64,000 nt of DNA, from NCBI RefSeq assembly GCF_001467585.1, contig NZ_LNXY01000028.1, forward strand, positions 73,816 through 137,815, in the 5' to 3' direction. This DNA comes from Legionella drozanskii LLAP-1 (GTDB lineage: Bacteria > Pseudomonadota > Gammaproteobacteria > Legionellales > Legionellaceae). The translations under genes were made by a program, and so were the position numbers. The notes under the pieces are model-generated. The model saw nothing but the letters and a program-made list of their open reading frames with translations. It did no database searches and was not told the DNA's origin. Shown one piece after another: positions 1 to 8,206 of this stretch (within the stretch, counting starts at the first letter, position 1; each line of letters starts with the position of its first letter).

Positions 1-223
1 GCTTTGAAGTTTAAAGCAGGAAAAAAAGAGTGATTTTGCATTTTTAAACATTAAGAATTCAAAATTCAATTAAACTTAATATTACGTTAAGAATGGTTGT
101 GTAAAATAACAATCGAGAGCTATATTTTGATTTTATTTTATACAAAGTGTAGTTGCCGAGAGTGCCATGGAAGATATCTATGGAATTTTAAAGGTAGCTG
201 TTATGTAGAAGGGAGATTGTGTT

Positions 224-421
224 ATGTTGATTTTAACTCGTCGCATCGGCGAAACATTGATTATCGGTGATGATGTAAATATCACTGTTTTAGGGGTGAA
301 AGGAAATCAGGTGCGCTTAGGTATTAATGCACCAAAAGATGTTTCAGTACACCGTGAAGAAATTTATTTGCGCATACAGCAAGAAAAAGAAACGCCAGAT
401 ACAGAAGAAGAAGCAGTATAA
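224..421 (+). CDS. csrA: Carbon storage regulator CsrA
   Basis: CsrA is a small dimeric RNA-binding protein that binds GGA motifs in mRNA leaders and represses or stabilises the message; in Legionella it controls the switch between replicative and transmissive phases. The 65 residues nearly match the enterobacterial protein: it opens MLILTRR, and the two RNA-contacting arginines are at positions 6 and 44 (the latter in VHREEIY). The acidic tail is longer and more variable. An AAGGGAGA ribosome site at 209-216 precedes the ATG by 7 bases. The gene converges on birA. Legionella genomes often carry several csrA paralogues; the core-gene neighbourhood suggests this is the principal copy, which is inference. 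Confidence 0.97.
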   Translation: MLILTRRIGETLIIGDDVNITVLGVKGNQVRLGINAPKDVSVHREEIYLRIQQEKETPDTEEEAV

Positions 422-422
422 T

Positions 423-479
423 CGGATTTTATCCGCAGTCATCCAGTCCCGAGTCGACAGGAGGTCCAATGCTCGGGAC
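423..479. promoter_or_regulatory. Two hairpins between csrA and birA
   Basis: Directly after the csrA stop lies a short CGGAT/ATCCG stem with a TTT loop (423-435). A second hairpin with perfect 8-base arms follows, GTCCCGAG at 446-453 and CTCGGGAC at 472-479. Its 18-base loop contains AGGAGG. There is no clear T-run on the plus side. It may be a shared terminator for the convergent genes, or a CsrA-binding element because a GGA lies in the loop. Confidence 0.5.
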
Positions 480-507
480 ACTCTCTTCCCCCAATAAGCC
501 ACCGATT

Positions 508-1506
508 CTAATCCGTTTTCAATGAAGTATCACCCGAAGAAAGATGGTGTAGTTTTCCGTCGCTATCCTGAAGGCACAATTGACCTAATTCATTCACACC
601 ACAAGCATAGCCACTTATTATACCAGTGGGTTGCGACACTTTAATAAATTGCCCTTGCAAATAATCGACCTCTTGCCAATCAGTCGCGAAAGTAGCAAAT
701 CCTGTTGCTAAAAATTTATTTAAATACTGATCTAATTGATGGATAAGATTGGCTAAAAGCACATTGCGATCAAAATGTTTTCCAGTGATTTCATAGAGAG
801 AACACCAAGGTTTATCAGGAAGAGATTGTTCTTGAGTTGCTGTATTTACATTCATGCCAATACCGATAATCACCTGCGCACAACTATTGGTTTCGGCAAT
901 AACTTCAATGAGAATTCCACATAATTTTTTGTTATTCCACAGCACATCATTGGGCCATTTTAGGCGAATGCCCTGTTGAACTTGGAAATCTTGCAAACTA
1001 GTCAAGATCGCTAAACCGACAACAAGACTTAAGCCTGATAAACGAGATAAGCAACAATTTAATTCCCAACGACTGGAAAAATAAATATTTTCGCCAAAAG
1101 GGGAATACCATTGGCGGCCAAAACGACCCTTTCCATGCGTTTGTTTCTCAGCACAGCAAACACTAATTGAAGAAGTAGTTGCTAAGTCTTTCAAAAAACG
1201 GTTGGTCGAATCGATCGTTGCAAAAAGATGAATGTCTGGATTCTTATTAAAATGCCTATCTTTTAAATGCAGACGAATCAAAGATTCATCAAGAGGAATG
1301 ACTGGTTTGGTCAATTGATACCCATGTTGTGGGATTCGTTGGATGGAAAGGCCAAGTTCAGCTAATTGGCTAATGTGTTTCCAAATGGCTGTACGTGAGA
1401 CGCCAAATCGCTCTCCAAGCATTTTACCGCTGTGACAATTCCCATCAGAAAGTTGATGAAGTAACTCTAATTGGATCTTACTAAATTGTTTCATCATGAT
1501 ATCCAA
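508..1506 (-). CDS. birA: Bifunctional biotin-[acetyl-CoA-carboxylase] ligase / biotin operon repressor BirA
   Basis: BirA activates biotin to biotinyl-AMP and transfers it to the biotin carboxyl carrier protein AccB; the holo-repressor form also binds the bio operator. An N-terminal winged helix-turn-helix (about residues 12-65, with GVSRTAIWKHI) is followed by the ligase domain. That domain has the adenylate-binding loop GKGRFGR at 125-131 and KWPND at 183-187, so both functions appear intact. The start is uncertain: the first ATG gives 332 residues, but the ATGs at codons 4 and 5 are equally plausible. It is read after the HdeD-like gene, across a 189-base gap containing palindromic repeats. 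accA, another gene of the same enzyme system, lies 2 kb away. Confidence 0.95.
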   Translation of the reverse strand: MDIMMKQFSKIQLELLHQLSDGNCHSGKMLGERFGVSRTAIWKHISQLAELGLSIQRIPQHGYQLTKPVIPLDESLIRLHLKDRHFNKNPDIHLFATIDSTNRFLKDLATTSSISVCCAEKQTHGKGRFGRQWYSPFGENIYFSSRWELNCCLSRLSGLSLVVGLAILTSLQDFQVQQGIRLKWPNDVLWNNKKLCGILIEVIAETNSCAQVIIGIGMNVNTATQEQSLPDKPWCSLYEITGKHFDRNVLLANLIHQLDQYLNKFLATGFATFATDWQEVDYLQGQFIKVSQPTGIISGYACGVNELGQLCLQDSDGKLHHLSSGDTSLKTD

Positions 1507-1600
1507 GACATGACTCTATTGATCGGAGGGTTTCAGACCTGCCTATTTGGGGTGCAATCTGTCTAAATGATTGGAGTATATCAGATTTTTTAATTTTAAT

Positions 1601-1676
1601 GGTAGGTTGGGTTTTGGCCCACAAATTCATTAATTTATTCGCATTTGAGAGGTATGTTGGGCCAAGGCCCAACATA
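1601..1676. repeat. REP-like GGGCC palindromes
   Basis: A perfect 11-base inverted repeat with a 2-base centre sits at 1653-1676 (TATGTTGGGCC, AA, then its complement). A related half, GTAGGTTGGG...GGCCCAC, lies at 1602-1621. A similar GCTGGGC/GCCCAGC palindrome recurs at 12601-12618. The arms and the GTTGGGCC core resemble extragenic palindromes I recall as common in Legionella intergenic DNA. It could also stop transcription coming from the upstream gene. Confidence 0.6.
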
Positions 1677-1695
1677 GGCTTTTGCAAGGAGTTCG

Positions 1696-2256
1696 TTATA
1701 AGCTGCGGCGGATTCCAAGAGCAAGAAATATGTAAGTCCAGCCATCGACAATCATTTCAATCGCAATAAATAGCCCAATAACCCATAAACCGCTTATAGG
1801 CCATTTTATTAAGATCAGGATACCTAAGATAAGAGCAGTGAGTCCTGCGAACAATAACCAAACCCATCCAGGAGAACCCTTAAGTTTTAAAGCCATGACG
1901 AAACGTGTTAGCCCAATAATAATTAACACACTACCTAATAAAGCGGTAATTAAGGTTGAGGCTAAGAAAGGATCATAAATAACGATGCAGCCACCTATGA
2001 TGTATAAGGCTGCAATAAGTGCGTGCCAAGCTACAGCCTTCCAGTATTTGGCTTTAAAAACATCAACAAACTGCGAGCAGCCTGCAATGATAAGCAAGAC
2101 ACCTAAAAAAAGCATGCTCGCTAAAGTAAGTCCCACAACCATTCCTAAACCAATGCAACCTAAAATGACAAATAAAATACCTAAGGCTAATAACCAACCC
2201 CAACTATGTCGTAATTCAGTTGCCTCGACCGCTAAGTCATTCTTTGTCTTTGCCAT
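1696..2256 (-). CDS. HdeD-family (DUF308) membrane protein
   Basis: This 186-residue protein is almost entirely hydrophobic and should cross the inner membrane about six times. Its repeated blocks of Gly/Leu/Ile helices, with short polar links such as VFKAKYWKAVAWH and TRFVMALKLKG, are typical of the HdeD/DUF308 family. In E. coli HdeD is linked to acid resistance, but the molecular activity is unknown, and acid protection here is only inference from the family. It sits 72 bases after the PPTase gene on the same strand and may be co-transcribed with it. The charged N-terminus (AKTKNDLAVEATELRHSW) is cytoplasmic-looking and there is no cleavable signal. Confidence 0.85.
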   Translation of the reverse strand: MAKTKNDLAVEATELRHSWGWLLALGILFVILGCIGLGMVVGLTLASMLFLGVLLIIAGCSQFVDVFKAKYWKAVAWHALIAALYIIGGCIVIYDPFLASTLITALLGSVLIIIGLTRFVMALKLKGSPGWVWLLFAGLTALILGILILIKWPISGLWVIGLFIAIEMIVDGWTYIFLALGIRRSL

Positions 2257-2328
2257 ACAATATCCTTATTAACATCCATGTCCAATTTGAGTATATAGCT
2301 GGCCATGGAAAGTTACAATCGAGTTTGT

Positions 2329-3054
2329 TTAAAAGAGTACAGCAGGATTATCTAAGCGAGCATATCGAAGTTTTTTTACTTCTGGATGATGGCAGAGAGC
2401 AGCGCTGCAAGCGACTTGGGGCATAAACGAATTCATTAGCCATTCGCAATGATGCACAGTATCCGTGATGCGTTCCGCAGTTGTAGAAAAAATTGGCACA
2501 GTAAACAGTTTAGTGGGATAACTGAGTCCTAAGCCACTTGCCTTGATAAACGCTTCTTTTTGTGCCCAGATTTGGAAAAAAACATGAGTTTTTAAATGGT
2601 TGGGTAGTGTTAAAAAAAACTCTAACTCCTGTTGTGAAAATAAATTCTTTGCAATGCCATCATAAGGTCTTGCTGAAAAAAACTCCAAATCAACACCAAG
2701 AGGGAACTGGCATCCTACAGCTAATAACGCAAGCTCTCCTGAATGGCTGAGATTAAACTCCAAGCCCTGTGAATTCCTAATCCCAGGCTTCCCATGTGAA
2801 TTATATTGAAAGCTCAATTGACCGCCGTCCTGTTGAAGATAACGGCCTAAAATAAGCCGCAAAGTCGCCCGCGCTATAGTAAAGCGGCGGCGATGACGTT
2901 CAAAATGGTAGCGATTAGCTCGAGCTAATTCTGTCTCATTCAGCAATGACTTTGCTTGGCGAAAGGGCTTATCCAGAGGAAACTCCCAAATATCAATGCG
3001 AGTTTTTTCTAAATGACAGTCATGAGCAGCAGTAAATTGAATGTTTATTGACAT
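2329..3054 (-). CDS. Sfp-type 4'-phosphopantetheinyl transferase
   Basis: The enzyme transfers the phosphopantetheine arm of coenzyme A to a serine of carrier proteins (acyl, peptidyl or aryl carrier domains). At 241 residues it is the two-lobed Sfp type rather than the short AcpS type. The diagnostic motifs are all present and in order: HGKP at 87-90, NLSHS at 101-105, the metal-binding GVDLE at 120-124, and WAQKEAFIKASGLG beginning at 163. No polyketide or peptide synthetase is in the window, so the target carrier protein is unknown. It is divergent from accA, with 81 bases between the two starts. No good ribosome site precedes the ATG. Confidence 0.92.
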   Translation of the reverse strand: MSINIQFTAAHDCHLEKTRIDIWEFPLDKPFRQAKSLLNETELARANRYHFERHRRRFTIARATLRLILGRYLQQDGGQLSFQYNSHGKPGIRNSQGLEFNLSHSGELALLAVGCQFPLGVDLEFFSARPYDGIAKNLFSQQELEFFLTLPNHLKTHVFFQIWAQKEAFIKASGLGLSYPTKLFTVPIFSTTAERITDTVHHCEWLMNSFMPQVACSAALCHHPEVKKLRYARLDNPAVLF

Positions 3055-3135
3055 AGAAGGTGCGGAACGGTGGCGTCAAAAAGCAGTTACAGGTATCATA
3101 GCGCATGAAAATTAATTCGCCAAACGAGTAAGTGA

Positions 3136-4089
3136 ATGAGCCGACAATTTTTGGATTTTGAACAACCCATTGAGGAGTTGAATCAAAAAATTCAAGCACT
3201 GCGAATGGTAGGCAGTGATAACGAAGTTAATTTGACCGAAGAAATAACACGCTTGGAAACCAAATGCCAAGAGTTGACTGCCAATATTTTTTCCAATTTA
3301 GAACCTTGGCAAGTTGCGCAGATGGCTAGACATCCTCTACGTCCTCAGACTACCGATTATATCGAAAACATTTTTACAGATTTTCAAGAACTACATGGTG
3401 ATAGGCATTATTCGAGTGCGCCTGCAATCATTGGCGGACTAGCTCGATTGAATGGCGAACCTGTGATGATTTTAGGTCATCAGAAAGGCAAGCGAACCAA
3501 AGAAAAGGTTTATCGTAACTTTGGTATGGCTCGTCCCGAAGAATATCGCAAAGCTCTACGTTTAATGAAAATGGCAGAGAAATTTAAGTTACCTATTTTT
3601 ACTTTCATTGATACCGCTGGAGCCTATCCAGGTATCGGTGCTGAGGAACGTAACCAATCTGAAGCTATTGCAAGAAATTTGCTAGAAATGGCTAAGCTAA
3701 GAACACCTGTAATTTGTACCATCACTGGTGAAGCTGGCTCAGGCGGTGCTTTAGCCATTGGGGTAGGGGATAGGGTATTGATGCTGCAATATGGAATTTA
3801 TGCGGTTATTTCGCCAGAAGGATGCGCATCTATACTTTGGAAGGATGCAGCAAAAGCAAGTGAAGCTGCACGCGCCATGGGAATTACCGCTCACAAAATT
3901 CTTGAGTTGGGTCTAGTTGATGATGTCGTGGAAGAACCCTTAGGTGGAGCTCATCGAAACGTTGCTGATATGACTTTTCGTCTGAAAGAAATTTTAATCA
4001 GCGAATTACGTGTGTTAAAAAATCTTTCTACCGATGAGTTATTAAAACAACGATACGACAAATTTATGGCTATGGGCGCTTGTGACTAA
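3136..4089 (+). CDS. accA: Acetyl-CoA carboxylase carboxyltransferase subunit alpha
   Basis: AccA forms the heterotetrameric carboxyltransferase with AccD and moves the carboxyl group from carboxybiotin to acetyl-CoA, the first committed step of fatty-acid synthesis. The 317 residues match the usual length (E. coli 319). Typical blocks visible are the N-terminal helical region starting [43 protein letters not shown] and [13 protein letters not shown]. It overlaps tilS by 8 bases, so the two are probably translated in a coupled way. The BirA ligase that biotinylates the partner carrier protein is encoded nearby on the other strand. Confidence 0.98.
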   Translation: MSRQFLDFEQPIEELNQKIQALRMVGSDNEVNLTEEITRLETKCQELTANIFSNLEPWQVAQMARHPLRPQTTDYIENIFTDFQELHGDRHYSSAPAIIGGLARLNGEPVMILGHQKGKRTKEKVYRNFGMARPEEYRKALRLMKMAEKFKLPIFTFIDTAGAYPGIGAEERNQSEAIARNLLEMAKLRTPVICTITGEAGSGGALAIGVGDRVLMLQYGIYAVISPEGCASILWKDAAKASEAARAMGITAHKILELGLVDDVVEEPLGGAHRNVADMTFRLKEILISELRVLKNLSTDELLKQRYDKFMAMGACD

Positions 4090-5383
4090 ATCATTGCTAG
4101 ATGCTGATTGGTTAAGGAAACTAACTCTCTATAAAAAAATATTTGTTGGCTTTAGCGGTGGACTTGATTCCACCGTTTTGCTTCATAGTTTGGCAATTCA
4201 TCCTTCTTTGCATAATCAACTAACTGCGGTACATATTCATCATGGTATTAGTCCTAATGCCGTTGCCTGGCAACAACAATGTCAACAATTCTGCAAGGAA
4301 TATAAAATTCCATTTATCACCCAACAAGTCGAATTTGAACGTCATGCAAATATTGAAGATCAAGCAAGAAAGGCGAGATATCAGGCTTTTGCCAATTTGT
4401 TAACTAGAGAAGATTGCTTGCTTCTAGGTCATCATTTAGATGATCAAGCCGAGACTTTGCTTTTACAACTTTGTCGCGGTGCTGGTATAGATGGTTTGGC
4501 TGCGATGCAAGCTATAAAAACATTTGCTCAGGGAGATTTGCTCAGGCCTTTTTTGCAGTATTCTCGCAAAATCTTGGAAGATTATGCTCTCGATCAGCAA
4601 TTAAAATGGATTGATGATGAATCTAATCTCAATACGGATTTTTCCAGAAATTATCTTCGTCATCAGGTTTTACCTCTATTAGAGCAACGTTGGCCGGCAG
4701 TGATAAATAATTTAGTACGTACTACCCACCATTGCCAACAAGCACAAGCTAATTTAGATGATTTAGCAAAAATAGATTGTCCTGTATTGAATCAATGTTC
4801 AATGATGCTACCGCTTAGCCAGTTAAAGAGTTTAAGCCATGCTCGACTTAGCAATGTATTACGCGTTTGGTTGAAGGTTAATAAAATTAAATTACCAAAT
4901 ACCTTGATTTTCAATCGAGTCATTAGTGAAGTAATAGAAGCAAAAGAGGATGCCAAGCCGCAAGTGGTGTGGAAAGAAGGTTGTGTTAGACGTTATCGGC
5001 AGGTTCTTTATCTATCAAACAATGAACCACCGGTTTTTTTTCAGTCGCAGCGTTGGATTTCTTTTCCTCAAACTTTAATAATAAATGGTTTAATTAGGCT
5101 TCAAGTAAAAAAAACGAATAAAGGTTTAGTACTGCCTGACTCAGCGCAAATTGAAATTCGATTTCGCCAGGGAGGCGAGTTATTTCATTGGCATGGGCAA
5201 ACTAAGCATTTGAAGAAATTATTTCAAGAATGGCATATTCCTCCCTGGCAACGGGATAGCATTCCTTTGCTGTATGTCAATAGACAATTCGCAGCGGTAA
5301 TTGGTTATGCAATCTCTGATCTTTTTTATGGGGAGACAGATTTAAATTCTTATCAATTATCAATGGAGCCCAATTCACCTTGA
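4082..5383 (+). CDS. tilS: tRNA(Ile)-lysidine synthase TilS
   Basis: TilS attaches lysine to the wobble cytidine of the CAU-anticodon isoleucine tRNA in an ATP-dependent reaction, changing both its codon and its amino-acid identity; it is essential in bacteria. The PP-loop SGGLDST is at residues 25-31, followed by the HIHHG and [10 protein letters not shown] blocks typical of the N-type ATP pyrophosphatase domain. A C-terminal tRNA-binding region follows ([23 protein letters not shown]). The start is a GTG inside the last codons of accA, giving 433 residues. The accA-tilS order is common in gammaproteobacteria. Confidence 0.96.
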   Translation: MTKSLLDADWLRKLTLYKKIFVGFSGGLDSTVLLHSLAIHPSLHNQLTAVHIHHGISPNAVAWQQQCQQFCKEYKIPFITQQVEFERHANIEDQARKARYQAFANLLTREDCLLLGHHLDDQAETLLLQLCRGAGIDGLAAMQAIKTFAQGDLLRPFLQYSRKILEDYALDQQLKWIDDESNLNTDFSRNYLRHQVLPLLEQRWPAVINNLVRTTHHCQQAQANLDDLAKIDCPVLNQCSMMLPLSQLKSLSHARLSNVLRVWLKVNKIKLPNTLIFNRVISEVIEAKEDAKPQVVWKEGCVRRYRQVLYLSNNEPPVFFQSQRWISFPQTLIINGLIRLQVKKTNKGLVLPDSAQIEIRFRQGGELFHWHGQTKHLKKLFQEWHIPPWQRDSIPLLYVNRQFAAVIGYAISDLFYGETDLNSYQLSMEPNSP

Positions 5384-5501
5384 TGTGGTCTTCTCGGTTG
5401 ATATAGACAAAGATTCATTTAACCCAAGTTTTGTTAACAACTTATCTAAGATCATGATAGATTAGTAGTAATTGGTAGTAGCCTGCAAAGGAATGTACTT
5501 A

Positions 5502-6989
5502 GTGTCTAGGCCCATAACAAGAACCATCATTGGGGTTATTTTACTGTCATTGTTTTTATCTGCTTGTATGGTTGGGCCTAATTTTCGTACGCCTAGCGGA
5601 TTTAGGGTTAAACGTTATACAGAAAAACCACTCCCCAAAAAAACGGCTAGTGCTCCATCACTTGGTGGGCAATCACAACAATTTATTAGCGGTAAGGATC
5701 TACCTGAGTTGTGGTGGGAATTATTCCGTTCTCCGGCGATTAATTCGCTAATCCGTAAAGGCTTAGCAAACAGTCCTAATTTATCGTCTGCGATGGCTGC
5801 TTTACGCCAGGCAAAAGAAAATTTGAATGTTGAAATTGGTAATACACTTTGGCCAGCAGTGGATTCTCAAAGTTTTGCGCAAAGACAACGTTATTCTACA
5901 ACGAATATCGGTAATGTAGGTGGTGCTAAGGCCTTTACTTTTAATCTCTTCAGTACCACTTTGAATTTATCCTACAACGTGGATGTTTTTGGTGGTTCTA
6001 GACGAAAAATTGAGTCATTACGAGCGACCGTTGATAATCAACAGTTCGCAGTGATAGCGGCCTATCTCACACTCACCTCAAATATAGTCACTACCGCGAT
6101 TAATGTCGGCTCTTTCCAAGAACAGATTAAGGTAACTCGTGAGTTAATTCGAGAACAACAAACCTTACTCAACATTCTGAATAAACAATTTGAGTTAGGT
6201 GGTATTTCAAAAGCCAATGTGTTGACGCAACAAACATTATTAGAGCAGACAAAAGCGACTTTGCCTCCTTTGGAAAAAAGCTTGGCGCAAAATGAACACG
6301 CCTTATCGGTGCTCGCTGGTTCGTTTCCCGATGAACCTCTACCAAAAATTGATCTCGATAAATTAAAATTACCTGTCATTCTGCCGGTAAGTGTACCGTC
6401 TCTCCTTATTCGCCAGCGTCCTGATATTCGTGCTGCGGAGGCTACACTCCATTCAGCTTGCGCTGAAATAGGAGTTGCTACTGCTGAATTGTTTCCTAAA
6501 TTGGACATTACAGCTTACTATGGCTTTATAAGTAGCTCATTAGGAAATTTGTTCTCCCATCAAAATAGTATTTGGAGCATTATGGCTACAGTGACGCAGC
6601 CAGTGTTTCATGGTGGTGCTTTGTTAGCTCAGCGACGTGCGGCGATTGCCGCGTATCAACAAGCCGATGCACAGTATCGGCAAACGGTACTGCAAGGCTT
6701 TCAAAATGTAGCAGATGTTTTACGTGCTTTGGAAACGGATGCTCGAGCCTTACAGGCACAGGCATTGGCGGAAGAATCAGCTCGGCTCTCGTTAAAATTG
6801 ACGTGGGATCAATATCGTTTAGGGGGAGCTAGCTACATTAATCTATTAAACGTGCAACAGCAGTATTTACAAACTCGAATCAATAGAGTGCAAGCTCAGG
6901 CAGCACGTTATGCTGATACGGCAGCATTATTTCAAGCTTTAGGTGGCGGATGGTGGCATAAACCCTGGTGTGTTAAAGAGTGTTTATGA
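5502..6989 (+). CDS. Outer-membrane efflux lipoprotein (TolC/OprM/NodT family)
   Basis: This is the outer-membrane channel of a tripartite efflux pump. A lipoprotein signal peptide is visible (hydrophobic IIGVILLSLF, then lipobox LSAC), followed by the conserved MVGPNF start of mature NodT/OprM proteins. Two OEP repeats follow, including the RQRPDIRAAEA motif. The frame opens further upstream with a TTG at 5472 and an ATG at 5493, but I prefer the GTG at 5502: it lies 9 bases after AAGGA (5488-5492), whereas the ATG abuts that site. It is first in an OMF-adaptor-pump operon; the adaptor follows after about 55 bases. Confidence 0.93.
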   Translation: MSRPITRTIIGVILLSLFLSACMVGPNFRTPSGFRVKRYTEKPLPKKTASAPSLGGQSQQFISGKDLPELWWELFRSPAINSLIRKGLANSPNLSSAMAALRQAKENLNVEIGNTLWPAVDSQSFAQRQRYSTTNIGNVGGAKAFTFNLFSTTLNLSYNVDVFGGSRRKIESLRATVDNQQFAVIAAYLTLTSNIVTTAINVGSFQEQIKVTRELIREQQTLLNILNKQFELGGISKANVLTQQTLLEQTKATLPPLEKSLAQNEHALSVLAGSFPDEPLPKIDLDKLKLPVILPVSVPSLLIRQRPDIRAAEATLHSACAEIGVATAELFPKLDITAYYGFISSSLGNLFSHQNSIWSIMATVTQPVFHGGALLAQRRAAIAAYQQADAQYRQTVLQGFQNVADVLRALETDARALQAQALAEESARLSLKLTWDQYRLGGASYINLLNVQQQYLQTRINRVQAQAARYADTAALFQALGGGWWHKPWCVKECL

Positions 6990-7042
6990 TTTAATGGTAT
7001 CTTTAATTAGAAATAATTTTGTCTTTTAAGAGAGAGATTTTC

Positions 7043-8176
7043 TTGAAAAAACAAATGATTATTATGTTGGTTTGTGTAGGGCTCTTGTTCGGTCTAATTT
7101 TCGGCTGGAAAGAATTTAAAGTCGTTATGACCGGAAAGTATCTAGAGTCTAAGCAAGAACCCGCAGTTATTGTCTCAACAATGCGAGTAGAGTCCTCCCT
7201 TTGGCAGCCTCAATTAAAGGCTGTGGGTACTTTACGTACCCGTGTTGGTGTGAATGTGACAACTGAACTTGCTGGCATGGTACAAACGATCACATTTACT
7301 CCGGGTACTAAAGTAGAGAAGGGAACTGTCCTGGTGCAGCTTAATGCAGGCTCTGAGCTTGGTCTATTACACGCGCTGCAAGCTCAAGTCGAGTTAGCCA
7401 AAATTACCTACAAGCGCGATAAAGCGCAATATGCTGCCCACGCAGTAAGTAAACAGGTCGTTGACTCTGATGAATGGAATCTCAAAAATTTACAAGCTCA
7501 GGTGGAGCAGCAGAGTGCAACAACAGAAAAGAAAACGATACGTGCTCCCTTTACAGGTCAGCTAGGCATTAATCTCGCTAATCCAGGTCAATACCTCAAT
7601 GTAGGGGATACGGTCACGACCTTGCAAGCGCTTGATCCAATCTATGCTGATTTTAATTTACCACAGCAAACACTGTCACAGTTAAGACTAGGCCAGATTG
7701 TTTCTATAACTAGCGATACTTTTCCAAAGCGAAAATTCAGAGGTAAAATAACAACGATACAACCAGCAGTCGATCAAGCTACTCGCAACGTATTGGTGGA
7801 AGCGACAGTTCCGAACGCCGATTTTGCATTAAAACCAGGGATGTTTGTCCACGGAGAAATTGATACTAAAAAACCACAAACTTATTTGACGTTACCTCAA
7901 TCAGCAATCAGCTTTAATCCCTATGGAGATATCGTTTATATCGTTAAAAATAGTGGTAAAACAGATGAGAAAAATCAACCTATCCTTGTTGTTCAGCAAG
8001 TTTTTGTAACCGTAGGGGAAACACGTGGTGATCAAGTAGCTATCTTAAAAGGGTTAAATTTGGGGGATGTCGTAGTCACAAGTGGTCAGCTCAAACTCAA
8101 AAATGGAAGTCGTATTGAGATAAACAATAAAATACAGCCGAGTAATCAAATGGCACCCAAAATAATTGAAAAATAA
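7043..8176 (+). CDS. RND efflux periplasmic adaptor (membrane fusion protein)
   Basis: The adaptor links the inner-membrane RND pump to the outer-membrane channel. An N-terminal membrane anchor (MIIMLVCVGLLFGLIFGW) is followed by a biotinyl-lipoyl-like half motif (VGVNVTTELAGMVQ), a coiled-coil hairpin of roughly residues 105-155, the second lipoyl half (IRAPFTGQLGI) and beta-barrel/membrane-proximal domains. The frame is open from a TTG at 7019; a TTG at 7043 (after AGAGAGA at 7031-7037) or an ATG at 7055 are the better starts. There is no lipobox, so it is probably held by the uncleaved helix. It precedes the pump gene by 30 bases. Confidence 0.92.
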   Translation: MKKQMIIMLVCVGLLFGLIFGWKEFKVVMTGKYLESKQEPAVIVSTMRVESSLWQPQLKAVGTLRTRVGVNVTTELAGMVQTITFTPGTKVEKGTVLVQLNAGSELGLLHALQAQVELAKITYKRDKAQYAAHAVSKQVVDSDEWNLKNLQAQVEQQSATTEKKTIRAPFTGQLGINLANPGQYLNVGDTVTTLQALDPIYADFNLPQQTLSQLRLGQIVSITSDTFPKRKFRGKITTIQPAVDQATRNVLVEATVPNADFALKPGMFVHGEIDTKKPQTYLTLPQSAISFNPYGDIVYIVKNSGKTDEKNQPILVVQQVFVTVGETRGDQVAILKGLNLGDVVVTSGQLKLKNGSRIEINNKIQPSNQMAPKIIEK

Positions 8177-8206
8177 TAACCATTAGAAAATAAGGACCGC
8201 TGTCAG

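Noticed and set aside
1481..1687. Open frame of 68 codons on the reverse strand between hdeD and birA
   Set aside because: It spans the REP-like palindromes and the birA start, has no ribosome site and no recognisable protein pattern.
5472..5501. TTG or ATG upstream starts for the outer-membrane efflux lipoprotein
   Set aside because: The AAGGA site at 5488-5492 is correctly spaced only for the GTG at 5502, which also gives a standard lipoprotein signal.
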